A DNA stretch of 64,000 nucleotides from Zoogloea sp016790385 (GTDB lineage Bacteria > Pseudomonadota > Gammaproteobacteria > Burkholderiales > Rhodocyclaceae). Positions 25,014 to 33,078 of this stretch are shown in pieces. The position numbers were made by a program, and so were the translations under genes. The notes beneath the pieces were generated by a model that did no database searches, had not been told where the DNA came from, and saw only the letters and a program-made list of their open reading frames with translations. Position 1 is the first letter of the stretch; each line of letters begins with the position of its first letter. Location: the NCBI RefSeq assembly GCF_041916735.1, contig NZ_JAYRYY010000007.1; one strand, given 5' to 3'.

Positions 25014-26735
25014 ATGAATATCTGGAAAACCGGAGCCATTGCCGCTGCCATGCTGCCGCTGGCCATGGCACAAGCCTTTGCCGAAGAGGCCAAAACCACC
25101 ACCAACGATCCGGCGGCAAAATACCAGTCAGCCGGTTCGCCCCTCGCCAACGTGGAGATGTACCAGGACATCAATCCGAAGGCGCCGCCGATGAGCAAGG
25201 CGGAGTTCGACAAGGCCCGCCAGATCTATTTCGAACGCTGCGCGGGCTGCCACGGTGTGCTGCGCAAGGGCGCCACGGGCAAGGCGCTGACCACGGACAA
25301 GACCCTGGCGGCCGGTACCGACTATCTAAAGGTCTTCATCAAATACGGTTCTCCGGCCGGCATGCCCAACTGGGGTACTTCCGGCGAGCTCACCGATGAT
25401 GAAGTGGACCTGATGGCCCGCTACATCCAGCAGACGCCGCCGCAACCGCCCGAATTCGGCATGAAGGACATGAAGTCCACCTGGAAGGTCATCGTTCCGC
25501 CGGAGAAGCGTCCGACGAAGAAGATGAACAACTACAACATCCAGAACATCTTCTCCACCACGCTGCGCGATACGGGTGAGGTGGCGCTGATCGATGGCGA
25601 CACCAAGAAGATCATCAACGTGGTCAAGACCGGCTACGCGGTGCATATCTCCCGCCTGTCCGCCTCCGGCCGCTATCTGTTCGTGATCGGCCGCGACGCC
25701 AAGATCAACATGATCGACCTGTGGATGGAAAAACCCGACAACGTCGCCGAGATCCGGGTTGGGCTTGAGGCGCGTTCCGTCGATACGTCCAAGTTCAAGG
25801 GCTACGAGGACAAATTCGCCATCGCCGGCTCCTACTGGCCGCCCCAGTACGTGATCATGAAGGGTGACACCCTTGAACCGCTGAAGATCATGGCAACCCG
25901 CGGCATGACCGTCGGCGATCAGGAATACCACCCCGAGCCGCGCGTGGCCTCCATCGTGGCCTCGCACTTCAAGCCCGAGTTCGTGGTGAACGTGAAGGAA
26001 ACCGGCAAGAGCCTGATGGTGAACTACAGCGACATCAACGAGATCACCACCAAGGAGATCCCCGTCGCCAAGTTCCTGCATGACGGTGGTTTCGACAGTT
26101 CCAAGCGTTACTTCATGGTCGCGGCCAACCAGTCCAACAAGATCGGCGCCATCGACGTCAAGGATGGCAAGCTGGCCGGCCTGATTGATGTGGGCAAGAT
26201 CCCGCACCCGGGCCGCGGCGCCAACTTCGTCCATCCCAAGTACGGTCCCGTTTGGGCCACCGGCCACCTGGGCGATGAAACCATCGCGCTGATCGGCACC
26301 GACCCGGTCAAGCACAAGCAGTACGCGTGGAAGATGGTCGAATCCATCAAGGGCCCGGGCGGCGGCGCACTGTTCATCAAGAGCCATCCGAAGTCCAAGC
26401 ACCTCTATTCCGATACGCCGCTCAACCCGGATCCGAAGCTGTCGCAGTCCGTTGCGGTCTTCGACATCAACAACCTCGGCGCCGGTTACAAGACCCTTCC
26501 CATCGGTGAATGGGCTGGCCTGAAGGACGATGGCGCCAAGCGTGTCGTGCAGCCCGAGTACAACATGGCCGGCGACGAGGTCTGGTTCTCGGTGTGGAGC
26601 GCCAAGAACAAGGAGTCGGCAATCGTCGTGGTGGATGACAAGACCCTGCAGCTCAAGGCGGTCATCAAGGATCCGCGCCTGATCACCCCGACCGGGCACT
26701 TCAACGTCCATAATACGCAGCACGACATTTACTGA
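25014..26735 (+). CDS. nirS: cytochrome cd1 nitrite reductase
   Basis: This periplasmic homodimeric enzyme reduces nitrite to nitric oxide in denitrification. The 573 residues begin with a signal peptide (MNIWKTGAIAAAMLPLAMAQAFA). A c-type heme domain follows with Cys76-Ala-Gly-Cys79-His80, then the eight-bladed d1-heme propeller (from about residue 165: YNIQNIFSTTLRDTGEVALIDGD), with the conserved stretches SYWPPQYVIM and EYHPEPRVASI, and the C-terminus GHFNVHNTQHDIY. The ATG has AAGGGAGA upstream; an earlier in-frame ATG lacks family support. The maturation genes nirE (adjacent) and nirC-nirF-nirD (about 35 kb away) are also in this window. Confidence 0.98.
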   Translation: MNIWKTGAIAAAMLPLAMAQAFAEEAKTTTNDPAAKYQSAGSPLANVEMYQDINPKAPPMSKAEFDKARQIYFERCAGCHGVLRKGATGKALTTDKTLAAGTDYLKVFIKYGSPAGMPNWGTSGELTDDEVDLMARYIQQTPPQPPEFGMKDMKSTWKVIVPPEKRPTKKMNNYNIQNIFSTTLRDTGEVALIDGDTKKIINVVKTGYAVHISRLSASGRYLFVIGRDAKINMIDLWMEKPDNVAEIRVGLEARSVDTSKFKGYEDKFAIAGSYWPPQYVIMKGDTLEPLKIMATRGMTVGDQEYHPEPRVASIVASHFKPEFVVNVKETGKSLMVNYSDINEITTKEIPVAKFLHDGGFDSSKRYFMVAANQSNKIGAIDVKDGKLAGLIDVGKIPHPGRGANFVHPKYGPVWATGHLGDETIALIGTDPVKHKQYAWKMVESIKGPGGGALFIKSHPKSKHLYSDTPLNPDPKLSQSVAVFDINNLGAGYKTLPIGEWAGLKDDGAKRVVQPEYNMAGDEVWFSVWSAKNKESAIVVVDDKTLQLKAVIKDPRLITPTGHFNVHNTQHDIY

Positions 26736-26746
26736 TCGTCGTCACC

Positions 26747-26777
26747 CGCCGCCGCCCGAATCGCCGGGCTGGCGGCG
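26747..26777 (+). terminator. hairpin between nirS and the c-type cytochrome gene
   Basis: CGCCGCC-GCCCG, a 6-base loop, then CGGGC-T-GGCGGCG: a 12-bp GC stem with one bulged T, in the 64-bp gap between nirS and the cytochrome. There is no T-run. It could attenuate transcription or stabilise the upstream mRNA, giving different levels of the two proteins. Confidence 0.5.
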
Positions 26778-26799
26778 TCATTCCGTCAGGAGACTGAAA

Positions 26800-27117
26800 A
26801 TGAAGAAATATCCATTCGTTCTCGCCGCCCTGCTTGCTACGGTTGCCAGTGGCAGCGCCCTGGCCGATCCGGCTGCTGCGGCCCAGAAGGCGGGCTGCAT
26901 GGCCTGTCACGCCATGGACAAGAAGCTGGTGGGGCCGTCTTTCAAGGATATTGCGGCGAAGTACAAGGGGCAGGGCGACGCCGTAGCCAAGCTTAGCGAC
27001 AAGGTGCGCAAGGGCGGCAGCGGCGTGTGGGGGCCGATCCCCATGCCGCCCAATCCGGAGGCCAAGATTGGGGACGCCGACCTCAAAGATGTGGTCGGGT
27101 GGCTCCTGAAGGGTTGA
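26800..27117 (+). CDS. nirM: cytochrome c551/c552-type electron carrier
   Basis: A small periplasmic class I cytochrome c of 105 residues. The signal peptide is MKKYPFVLAALLATVASGSALA; heme attachment is Cys33-Met-Ala-Cys36-His37; the methionine ligand is in GVWGPIPMPPN, the hallmark of the c8 (c551) group. It sits 64 bp after nirS on the same strand, as NirM does in several denitrifiers, and is the likely electron donor to cytochrome cd1. AGGAGA lies before the ATG. Confidence 0.88.
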   Translation: MKKYPFVLAALLATVASGSALADPAAAAQKAGCMACHAMDKKLVGPSFKDIAAKYKGQGDAVAKLSDKVRKGGSGVWGPIPMPPNPEAKIGDADLKDVVGWLLKG

Positions 27118-27127
27118 AGCTGCTGTG

Positions 27128-27149
27128 GGGCCGGAGTGCGCTCCGGCCC
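27128..27149. terminator. bidirectional hairpin between nirM and hpt
   Basis: GGGCCGGAG-TGCG-CTCCGGCCC is a perfect 9-bp stem with a 4-base loop, just after the cytochrome stop and before the convergent phosphoribosyltransferase stop. A short AT-rich stretch (GAAGTTAAAAAG) follows. It is a good candidate to separate the two transcripts. Confidence 0.65.
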
Positions 27150-27172
27150 ATTGTGGAAGTTAAAAAGGGCGT

Positions 27173-27730
27173 TCAGTGCCCCTTCAGGGCATAGATGCCC
27201 GGCGCGTTGCGCCAGTAGCCTTTGTAGTCCATGCCACCGCCGAATAGGAAGCGGTCGGCCACGTCCAGCCCCGTAAAATCGGCGCGCATGCCCTGATAGG
27301 CCTTGCGCTCGTGAACCTTGTGCACCAGCACCGCCGAGTGCACCTCGCGGGCACCCTCCGCTTTCAGATAATCGATGATGGCCGCCAGGGTGTGGCCTTC
27401 GTCGAGGATGTCATCCAGTACCAGCACATGACGGTCGCGCAGATCCTGGGTGGGGCGGACGCGCCAGTCCAGCAGAGTGCCTTGCAGGGCGTGCCCGTAG
27501 CGGGTGGCGTGGAGATAGGCCACCTCGAGGGGAAAGGGCAGGCGCGGGAGCAGGCGCCCGGCCAGGATAAGCCCCCCGTTCATCACCACGTATACCAGCG
27601 GATTTTTGTCCTGCAGGCGCACGGTAATGTCGGCGGCGAGCCGGTTGAGGGCTGCATCCACTTCGGCGGCGGTGCACAGGCAGTCCGCTTCCTCGCGGGC
27701 ACGACGGATTTCATCCAGATCGACAGTCAT
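27173..27730 (-). CDS. hpt: hypoxanthine-guanine phosphoribosyltransferase
   Basis: This purine-salvage enzyme transfers phosphoribose from PRPP to hypoxanthine or guanine. The 185 residues contain the PRPP-binding motif VLVLDDILDEGHTLAAI (about residues 101-117), the YVVMNGGLILAGRLL segment that replaces the loop I region, and a late aromatic/base-contact region (DVADRFLFGGGMDYKGYWRN). The ATG giving MTVDLDEIRRA fits the family N-terminus. It is convergent with nirM and 17 bp downstream of the YqjK-like gene. Confidence 0.9.
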   Translation of the reverse strand: MTVDLDEIRRAREEADCLCTAAEVDAALNRLAADITVRLQDKNPLVYVVMNGGLILAGRLLPRLPFPLEVAYLHATRYGHALQGTLLDWRVRPTQDLRDRHVLVLDDILDEGHTLAAIIDYLKAEGAREVHSAVLVHKVHERKAYQGMRADFTGLDVADRFLFGGGMDYKGYWRNAPGIYALKGH

Positions 27731-27747
27731 GGCAGTGAAGGCGAAGT

Positions 27748-28032
27748 TCAGGGGATAAGGGTGCGGGCACGGCGCAGCAACTGCCAGCCCATCCAGGCAC
27801 GGCGCGCCCAGCGAAGGGCCGCCCGAGGGCGGACGAGCACTACGACAATGGCCAGGCCGGACAGGATCGGCGCCTTGTCCCGGGCCCACAAAACGCCGTT
27901 TACCACCCGGTCCACCCCACGAAAAAGGGGGGTGAAAGCCTGGGCATGGTGGATCAGGGCTTCGCGCTGCGCGCCACAGCGGGCCTGAAGGCGCTGCTTG
28001 CGCAGGGCCAGTTCGACAAGCTCGGGTTTCAT
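27748..28032 (-). CDS. YqjK-like small protein
   Basis: A 94-residue basic protein with a helical N-terminal part (MKPELVELALRKQRLQARCGAQREAL) and one hydrophobic segment (ILSGLAIVVVLVRP). It overlaps the YqjE-like gene by ATGA and completes a YqjD-YqjE-YqjK order like that of enterobacteria. The function is unknown; YqjD relatives are associated with ribosomes and the membrane. Confidence 0.7.
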   Translation of the reverse strand: MKPELVELALRKQRLQARCGAQREALIHHAQAFTPLFRGVDRVVNGVLWARDKAPILSGLAIVVVLVRPRAALRWARRAWMGWQLLRRARTLIP

Positions 28033-28412
28033 TCCCGGGGCCGCAGGGCTTCCCGGTCCTGGGCGATCTCGGCCAGGCTGGAAGCAAACAGGCGCGAACC
28101 GGCGCGCAGGTGAACGGCCGCCCGATTGGCCGCCCACACCCCGGCCGCGAACAGGCAGACGGTGCCCACGCCCAGTGCCAGCAGGCGGTGGCTGTCCCAG
28201 AACAGCACGGTGAGGAAGGCCATCAGGAAGATCACGCCAAAGCCGATGAAGAGCGCGGCGAGCACCGTATCAAACAGGAAACCGCCCGCGCGCAGTTTTT
28301 CCTCCTTGAGCTCGACGGCGAAGAGTTCAAGGCGGGTCTGAAGGGTGGCCAGACCCGAATCGGCGAGCCCTTTCAGAGACTCGCCGAGCCGCGTGGGCGC
28401 GGGATCGCTCAT
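28029..28412 (-). CDS. YqjE-like / phage-holin-superfamily membrane protein
   Basis: A 127-residue protein of the phage holin III-like/YqjE family. A soluble helix (SLKGLADSGLATLQTRLELFAVELKEEK) precedes two membrane segments (TVLAALFIGFGVIFLMAFLTVLFW and LLALGVGTVCLFAAGVWAA). There is no phage gene nearby, so a lytic role is unlikely despite the family name. It lies 15 bp after the YqjD-like gene and overlaps the YqjK-like gene. Confidence 0.78.
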   Translation of the reverse strand: MSDPAPTRLGESLKGLADSGLATLQTRLELFAVELKEEKLRAGGFLFDTVLAALFIGFGVIFLMAFLTVLFWDSHRLLALGVGTVCLFAAGVWAANRAAVHLRAGSRLFASSLAEIAQDREALRPRE

Positions 28413-28427
28413 GGGGGGGCGGGGCAC

Positions 28428-28736
28428 TTAGCGGCGGTTGACCAGCAGACCGAGAAGGAAGCCGACACCCGCCGCCACGCCCACCGCCTTCCACGGGTTG
28501 TCATGGACGTAGTCGTCGGTGGCACGGGCCGCCGCCTTGGTCTTCTGGACGACGGCGGCTTCCAGATCCTGCAGCTTGTACTTGGCTGCGCTGAGCTTTT
28601 CGGTAAGGCGGCCGCGCACATCGGCAACCTTGTCACCGGCCTGACCGGCGGTGAGCTTCAGGAGTTCTTCGGTATCGGCCACGACGGCCTTGAAATCGGA
28701 AACCAGCTTGTCCTTGGTGACTTGTGCTTCGCTCAT
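28428..28736 (-). CDS. DUF883 protein (ElaB/YqjD/YgaM family)
   Basis: A 102-residue protein: a long charged helix followed by a C-terminal membrane anchor (DNPWKAVGVAAGVGFLLGLLVNRR), where the DNPW motif before the anchor is the family hallmark. E. coli YqjD binds ribosomes at the inner membrane in stationary phase; that role is carried over here only by family. It heads the yqjD-yqjE-yqjK set. Confidence 0.88.
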   Translation of the reverse strand: MSEAQVTKDKLVSDFKAVVADTEELLKLTAGQAGDKVADVRGRLTEKLSAAKYKLQDLEAAVVQKTKAAARATDDYVHDNPWKAVGVAAGVGFLLGLLVNRR

Positions 28737-28811
28737 GATGCGCTCCAGGTGTAAGGCGAGATAAGGTGTGTTGGTCGGTGGTCTGCCGCCACCTGTCTAT
28801 CCAGACCTAGG

Positions 28812-31800
28812 CTAATCCGAATTGTTCCCCGTGGCAATGCGAGTGGATTGTCCGGTTTGTGTCCGAGTGGCGCGGAAAAGCCGGGCGAGCCACTCTTCCA
28901 GGTCATCGACGTAGGTGTACACCGCCGGCACCACCAGCAGGCTGAGCACCGTTGAGCTGATCAGGCCCCCGATCACGGCAATGGCCATCGGTGCGCGGAA
29001 GCTCGGGTCGGCCCCCAGGCCCATGGCGATGGGCAGCATGCCGGCGCCCATGGCCAGGGAGGTCATGACGATGGGCCGGGCGCGTTTGCGGCAGGCATCC
29101 ACCAGGGCGTCAAAGCGGTTCATCTCCACGCCGCCACGGCCGCGGCGGGCCTCGATGGCGTATTCGATGAGCAGGATGGAGTTCTTCGTCACCACGCCCA
29201 TCAGCATCAGGAGACCGATCAATGAGGGCATGGAGAAGCTGCTGCGGGTGAGCAGCAGGGCCACGAAGGCGCCGCCAATGGCCAGGGGCAAGGCCGCCAG
29301 GATCGTCACCGGCTGGGTGAAGCCCTTGAACAGCAGCACCAGCACCATGTAAATGCACAGCACGCCGATGCCCATGGCCAGCCCGAAGCTGCCAAACAGC
29401 TCCTGCATCATCTCCGCGTCGCCGGAATCCGCCAGACGTACCCCGGGAGGCAGGTTTTTCAGGGCCGGCAGGGCCAGCGCCTCGTTGTAGACCTCGCCCA
29501 GCTCGCGCTGGCCGAGCTCCACCTCGAGGATCACGTTGCGGCTGCGGTCGAGGCGGTTTACCTGGGCGGGGCCGCTGTCCATGCTGACGCTGGCCACGTT
29601 GGCGAGCTGTACCGGACCGTTCTTGCCCGGTACGGTGAGGCGGCCGATGGCCTCCAGGTCGGCGCGCACGGCGTTGGGCAGACGCACCCGGATGGGTACC
29701 TGGCGGCGCTCCAGGTTGAGCTTGGCCAGGCCCACGTCGTAGTCGCCGGCGGTGGCCACGCGCACCGTCTCGCCGATGGCATCGGCGGTCACGCCCAGGT
29801 CGGCGGCGCGGGCGAAGTCGGGGCGCAGCACCACCTCGGGCCGCACCAGGCTCGCGCTGGAGGTGATGTTGCCGACCCCTTGCAGGGTGCGCAGGTCACG
29901 GATGGCGGCCTGGGCGGCAGCACCCAGGGCGGCCGGGTCGTCGCTCTTGAGCACCAGGATCATCTTCACCCCCGAGTCGGCCGGGCCGACGGTGACGCGC
30001 ACGCCGGGCAGCACGCCGAGGCGCTCGCGCATCTCCACCTCCACCGCCTGCTGATTGCGGTGGCGTTCGGTGCGGTGACTGAGGGTGACGGTGAGCACTG
30101 CCCGACGCACTTCCGCCGCAGCACCCGGGTTGAAGCCGTCGCCGGCCGCGCCCCCGCCGATGGAGCTGAACACCGCCTTCACGTCGGGCATGGAGGCGAT
30201 GGCGGCGCGGGCGTTTTCGGCCGCCGCCCAGGTTTCCTTCAGGGTGCTGCCCGGGGGCAGCTCGACATTCACCAGGGTCTGGGCCCGGTCGGCCGGGGGC
30301 ACGAAGCCGGTGGGCAGCAGCGGGATCAGCATCACCGAGCCGACAAAGAAGGCGATGGCGCCGAGCAGGGTCAGGAAACGATGGCGCAGGCACCACTGCA
30401 TGCTGCGCATGTAACTGCGCATGATGCGGCCTTCCGGCACTTCGCCGTGGGCCACCGGGCGCATGAAGTAGGCGGCCATCATGGGGGTGAGCAGGCGCGC
30501 CACCACCAGCGAGGCGACGATGGCGAGCACCGCGGTCCACCCAAACTGCTTGAAGAACTTGCCGGCGATGCCGGCCATGAAGGCCGTGGGCAGAAACACC
30601 GCAACCAGGGCGAAAGTGGTGGCAATGACCGCCATGCCGATCTCGTCGGCGGCCTCCAGGGCCGCCTGAAAGGGCGTCTTGCCCATGCGCAGGTGGCGGG
30701 AGATGTTCTCAATCTCGACGATGGCGTCGTCCACCAGGATGCCCACCACCAGGGCCAGGGACAGCAGGGTGACGGTGTTGAGGGTGAAGCCGAACCAGGC
30801 CATGCCCAGAAATGTGGGAATCACCGACAGGGGCAGGGCCAGGGCGGCGACGAGGGTGGCGCGCCAGTCGCGCAGGAACCACCACACCACCAGCACGGCC
30901 AGCAGGGCGCCCTCGTAGAGCAGCTGCATGGAGCCGTCGAAGTTCTCCTGTACGGCAGACACGTTGTCGTAGGCGTGGGTGAAGCGCAGCTCCGGGTGGG
31001 CGGCTTGCAGTTCGGCCACGGCCTTCAGCACACCTTCCGTCACGGTGATCTCGCTGGCGCCCCGGGTGCGGGAGACTTCGAAGCCCACCACGGGCTTGCC
31101 GTCGAGCAGGGCCACGGAACGGCGCTCGGCGGTGGTGTCGGTAACGGTGGCGATACGTTCCAGGCGCACGCTGCGCCCACCAGGCAGGGGGATGTCCATG
31201 CCGGCCAGGGCCTGGGCGCTGGCCACGGTGGCGATGGTGCGCACCGCCTGTTCGCCGCCGCCCACATCGCCACGGCCGCCGGGGGCTTCCAGCTGGGCCT
31301 TGCGCAGCTGGCGCGACACGTCGGCAGCACTGACGCCGAGGGCGGCCATGCGGTCGGCGTCCAGTTCGACCCGCAGCTCGCGGGTCAGGCCGCCCATGCG
31401 CTTGACGGCGCCGACGCCCTTGACCGCCAGCAGGCGGCGGGTCACGGCGTCATCCACCAGCCAGCTCAGGGCCTCCTCGTCGAGGGTATCGGAGGTGAGA
31501 GTCCAGGCACCCAGGGGCCGGCCGGCGGTGAGGATCTTGGCCACCACCGGGTCGCGCACATCGGCGGGGAGGTCGGAGCGCACCCGGCTGACGGCGGCAC
31601 GCACCTCGGTCTCGGCCTCGTTGGCGTTCTTCTCCAGTTCGAACTCGATGGAGATGGTCACCTCGCCGTCGAGAATGGTGGTGTACATCTTCTTGATCTG
31701 GGCCAGGGTCGCAATGCTGTTCTCCAGCTTGCGGGCGACCTCGGTTTCCAGGGTGCCGGGGGCGGCGCCGGGCAGGCTGGCGCTGACCGTGACCACCGGC

Positions 31801-31925
31801 AGTTCGATGTCCGGGAAATCCTGGATGCCGGCGCCCCGGAAGGCCAGCAGGCCGGCCAGGGTGAGCAGGGCGAAGAGCAGGATGGCCGGGATGGGATTGC
31901 GGATGGAAAGGGCGGAGAAGTTCAT
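28812..31925 (-). CDS. RND efflux transporter permease (HAE1/AcrB-type)
   Basis: The inner-membrane proton-driven pump of a tripartite system, 1037 residues. Topology is the RND pattern: one segment at about 12-30, a large periplasmic loop, six segments, a second loop, then five or six segments. The membrane aspartate pair of helix 4 is in GILVDDAIVEIENI, and the C-terminal half has LPLAIGGAFVALLLTRSSFSMPSLIGLLMLMGVVTKNSILLIEYA. It lies 7 bp after the adaptor gene. The hydrophobe/drug class is suggested by sequence; substrates are unknown. Confidence 0.93.
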   Translation of the reverse strand: MNFSALSIRNPIPAILLFALLTLAGLLAFRGAGIQDFPDIELPVVTVSASLPGAAPGTLETEVARKLENSIATLAQIKKMYTTILDGEVTISIEFELEKNANEAETEVRAAVSRVRSDLPADVRDPVVAKILTAGRPLGAWTLTSDTLDEEALSWLVDDAVTRRLLAVKGVGAVKRMGGLTRELRVELDADRMAALGVSAADVSRQLRKAQLEAPGGRGDVGGGEQAVRTIATVASAQALAGMDIPLPGGRSVRLERIATVTDTTAERRSVALLDGKPVVGFEVSRTRGASEITVTEGVLKAVAELQAAHPELRFTHAYDNVSAVQENFDGSMQLLYEGALLAVLVVWWFLRDWRATLVAALALPLSVIPTFLGMAWFGFTLNTVTLLSLALVVGILVDDAIVEIENISRHLRMGKTPFQAALEAADEIGMAVIATTFALVAVFLPTAFMAGIAGKFFKQFGWTAVLAIVASLVVARLLTPMMAAYFMRPVAHGEVPEGRIMRSYMRSMQWCLRHRFLTLLGAIAFFVGSVMLIPLLPTGFVPPADRAQTLVNVELPPGSTLKETWAAAENARAAIASMPDVKAVFSSIGGGAAGDGFNPGAAAEVRRAVLTVTLSHRTERHRNQQAVEVEMRERLGVLPGVRVTVGPADSGVKMILVLKSDDPAALGAAAQAAIRDLRTLQGVGNITSSASLVRPEVVLRPDFARAADLGVTADAIGETVRVATAGDYDVGLAKLNLERRQVPIRVRLPNAVRADLEAIGRLTVPGKNGPVQLANVASVSMDSGPAQVNRLDRSRNVILEVELGQRELGEVYNEALALPALKNLPPGVRLADSGDAEMMQELFGSFGLAMGIGVLCIYMVLVLLFKGFTQPVTILAALPLAIGGAFVALLLTRSSFSMPSLIGLLMLMGVVTKNSILLIEYAIEARRGRGGVEMNRFDALVDACRKRARPIVMTSLAMGAGMLPIAMGLGADPSFRAPMAIAVIGGLISSTVLSLLVVPAVYTYVDDLEEWLARLFRATRTQTGQSTRIATGNNSD

Positions 31926-31932
31926 GGCGCGC

Positions 31933-33078
31933 TCAGCGGGTGGTCGGGGCGAGGGCCTTCACGTCGGGGGGCACCAGCTGGACGAGGTCGCCGTCGTTCA
32001 GGAAGCCGGCTCCGCTCGCCACCACGCGGGCGTCGGGCTTGATTCCGGCAAGAATCTCGACCCGCTCGGTGTCCCGATATCCAACCTCGACCTTGGTCTG
32101 GGTGACGCGGTTGTCGGCGCCCACCAGGAAGACATGGTTGAAGCCGTCGCGCATGGCCACAGCCTGTCGAGGCAGGGTCAGGCCGCGGGACTTGCCGAGG
32201 GCGAAGTCACCACGGGCGAACATGCCGGCCTTGAAGGCGGCCTCGGCACCGTTGCCCGCTCCGGCCGGCAGATCGATGTAAACCAGCGCGTTGCGGGTTG
32301 CGGTGTCCACGGTGGGGGCCACCATGCGCACGCTGCCGATGACCCGGCTGCCGCCTGGTGCGGTGATACGCACCTTTTGGCCCAGCTGCACGCGGGCCAG
32401 TTCGGCGGCGGGCACATCGGCGCGCCATTCAAGGCGATGCTGGCGGATCAGGCGGAACAGCTCCTGACCCTGGGGCACCACGGCGCCGAGGGTGGCGGCC
32501 GGGGCGCGATAGGAGATCACGCCGTCGTCGCTGGCCAGCACCCGGGTGTGGCGCAGACGCAGGCTGGCGGCCGCGAGGCTGGCCCGGGCGGCCTTCACCC
32601 GGGCGTCGGCGGCGGCTTCGGCGGTGAGGTATTGCTGGAGCTGCTGGGCGCTGAGGGCGCCGCTGCCATCCACGCTGCGGGCGCGGGCGGCGTTGCCGCG
32701 GGCTTCCTGAAGGGCGGCCTCGGCCTCGGCCAGGCTTGCCCGTGCCTGGGCCTCGTCGGCTTTCGGGATGTCGGCGGCGAATTCCGCCAGCAGCTCGCCG
32801 CGCTTCACACGGGCACCCACGTTCACCTTCACGTCGATCAGACGCAGGCCGCCGGATTCCGCACCGAGCGAAGCTTCCTGCCAGGCCGCAATGCTGCCGT
32901 TGGCGGACAGGTGGCGTTCCATGTCGCGGCTTTCGGGGGTGGTGACGGTGACCGTGAGGGCGGGCTTGGCCGGCGTGGCGGCGGAGGGGTTCGGCGCCGG
33001 AGCGTCGCCGCCGGAAGAGCAGGCGGCAAGGCAGGTGAGGCCGGCAAGGGCGGCAAGGGCTTGGCGGACGGCGATCAT
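31933..33078 (-). CDS. RND efflux periplasmic adaptor lipoprotein
   Basis: A 381-residue membrane fusion protein. The N-terminus is a lipoprotein signal with lipobox LAAC (Cys at about 20). Then come a barrel-sandwich half (ANGSIAAWQEASLGAESGGLRLIDVKVNVGARVKRGELL), a coiled-coil hairpin (about 105-170), the second lipoyl half (VLASDDGVISYRAPAATLGAVVPQGQELF) and a beta-barrel. GGAG precedes the ATG, which overlaps the outer-membrane gene stop (ATGA). It links the pump to the channel. Confidence 0.92.
   Translation of the reverse strand: MIAVRQALAALAGLTCLAACSSGGDAPAPNPSAATPAKPALTVTVTTPESRDMERHLSANGSIAAWQEASLGAESGGLRLIDVKVNVGARVKRGELLAEFAADIPKADEAQARASLAEAEAALQEARGNAARARSVDGSGALSAQQLQQYLTAEAAADARVKAARASLAAASLRLRHTRVLASDDGVISYRAPAATLGAVVPQGQELFRLIRQHRLEWRADVPAAELARVQLGQKVRITAPGGSRVIGSVRMVAPTVDTATRNALVYIDLPAGAGNGAEAAFKAGMFARGDFALGKSRGLTLPRQAVAMRDGFNHVFLVGADNRVTQTKVEVGYRDTERVEILAGIKPDARVVASGAGFLNDGDLVQLVPPDVKALAPTTR

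Noticed and set aside
28029..28412. Phage holin indicating a prophage remnant
   Set aside because: It lies between YqjD- and YqjK-like genes with no phage genes nearby, matching the chromosomal YqjE setting.
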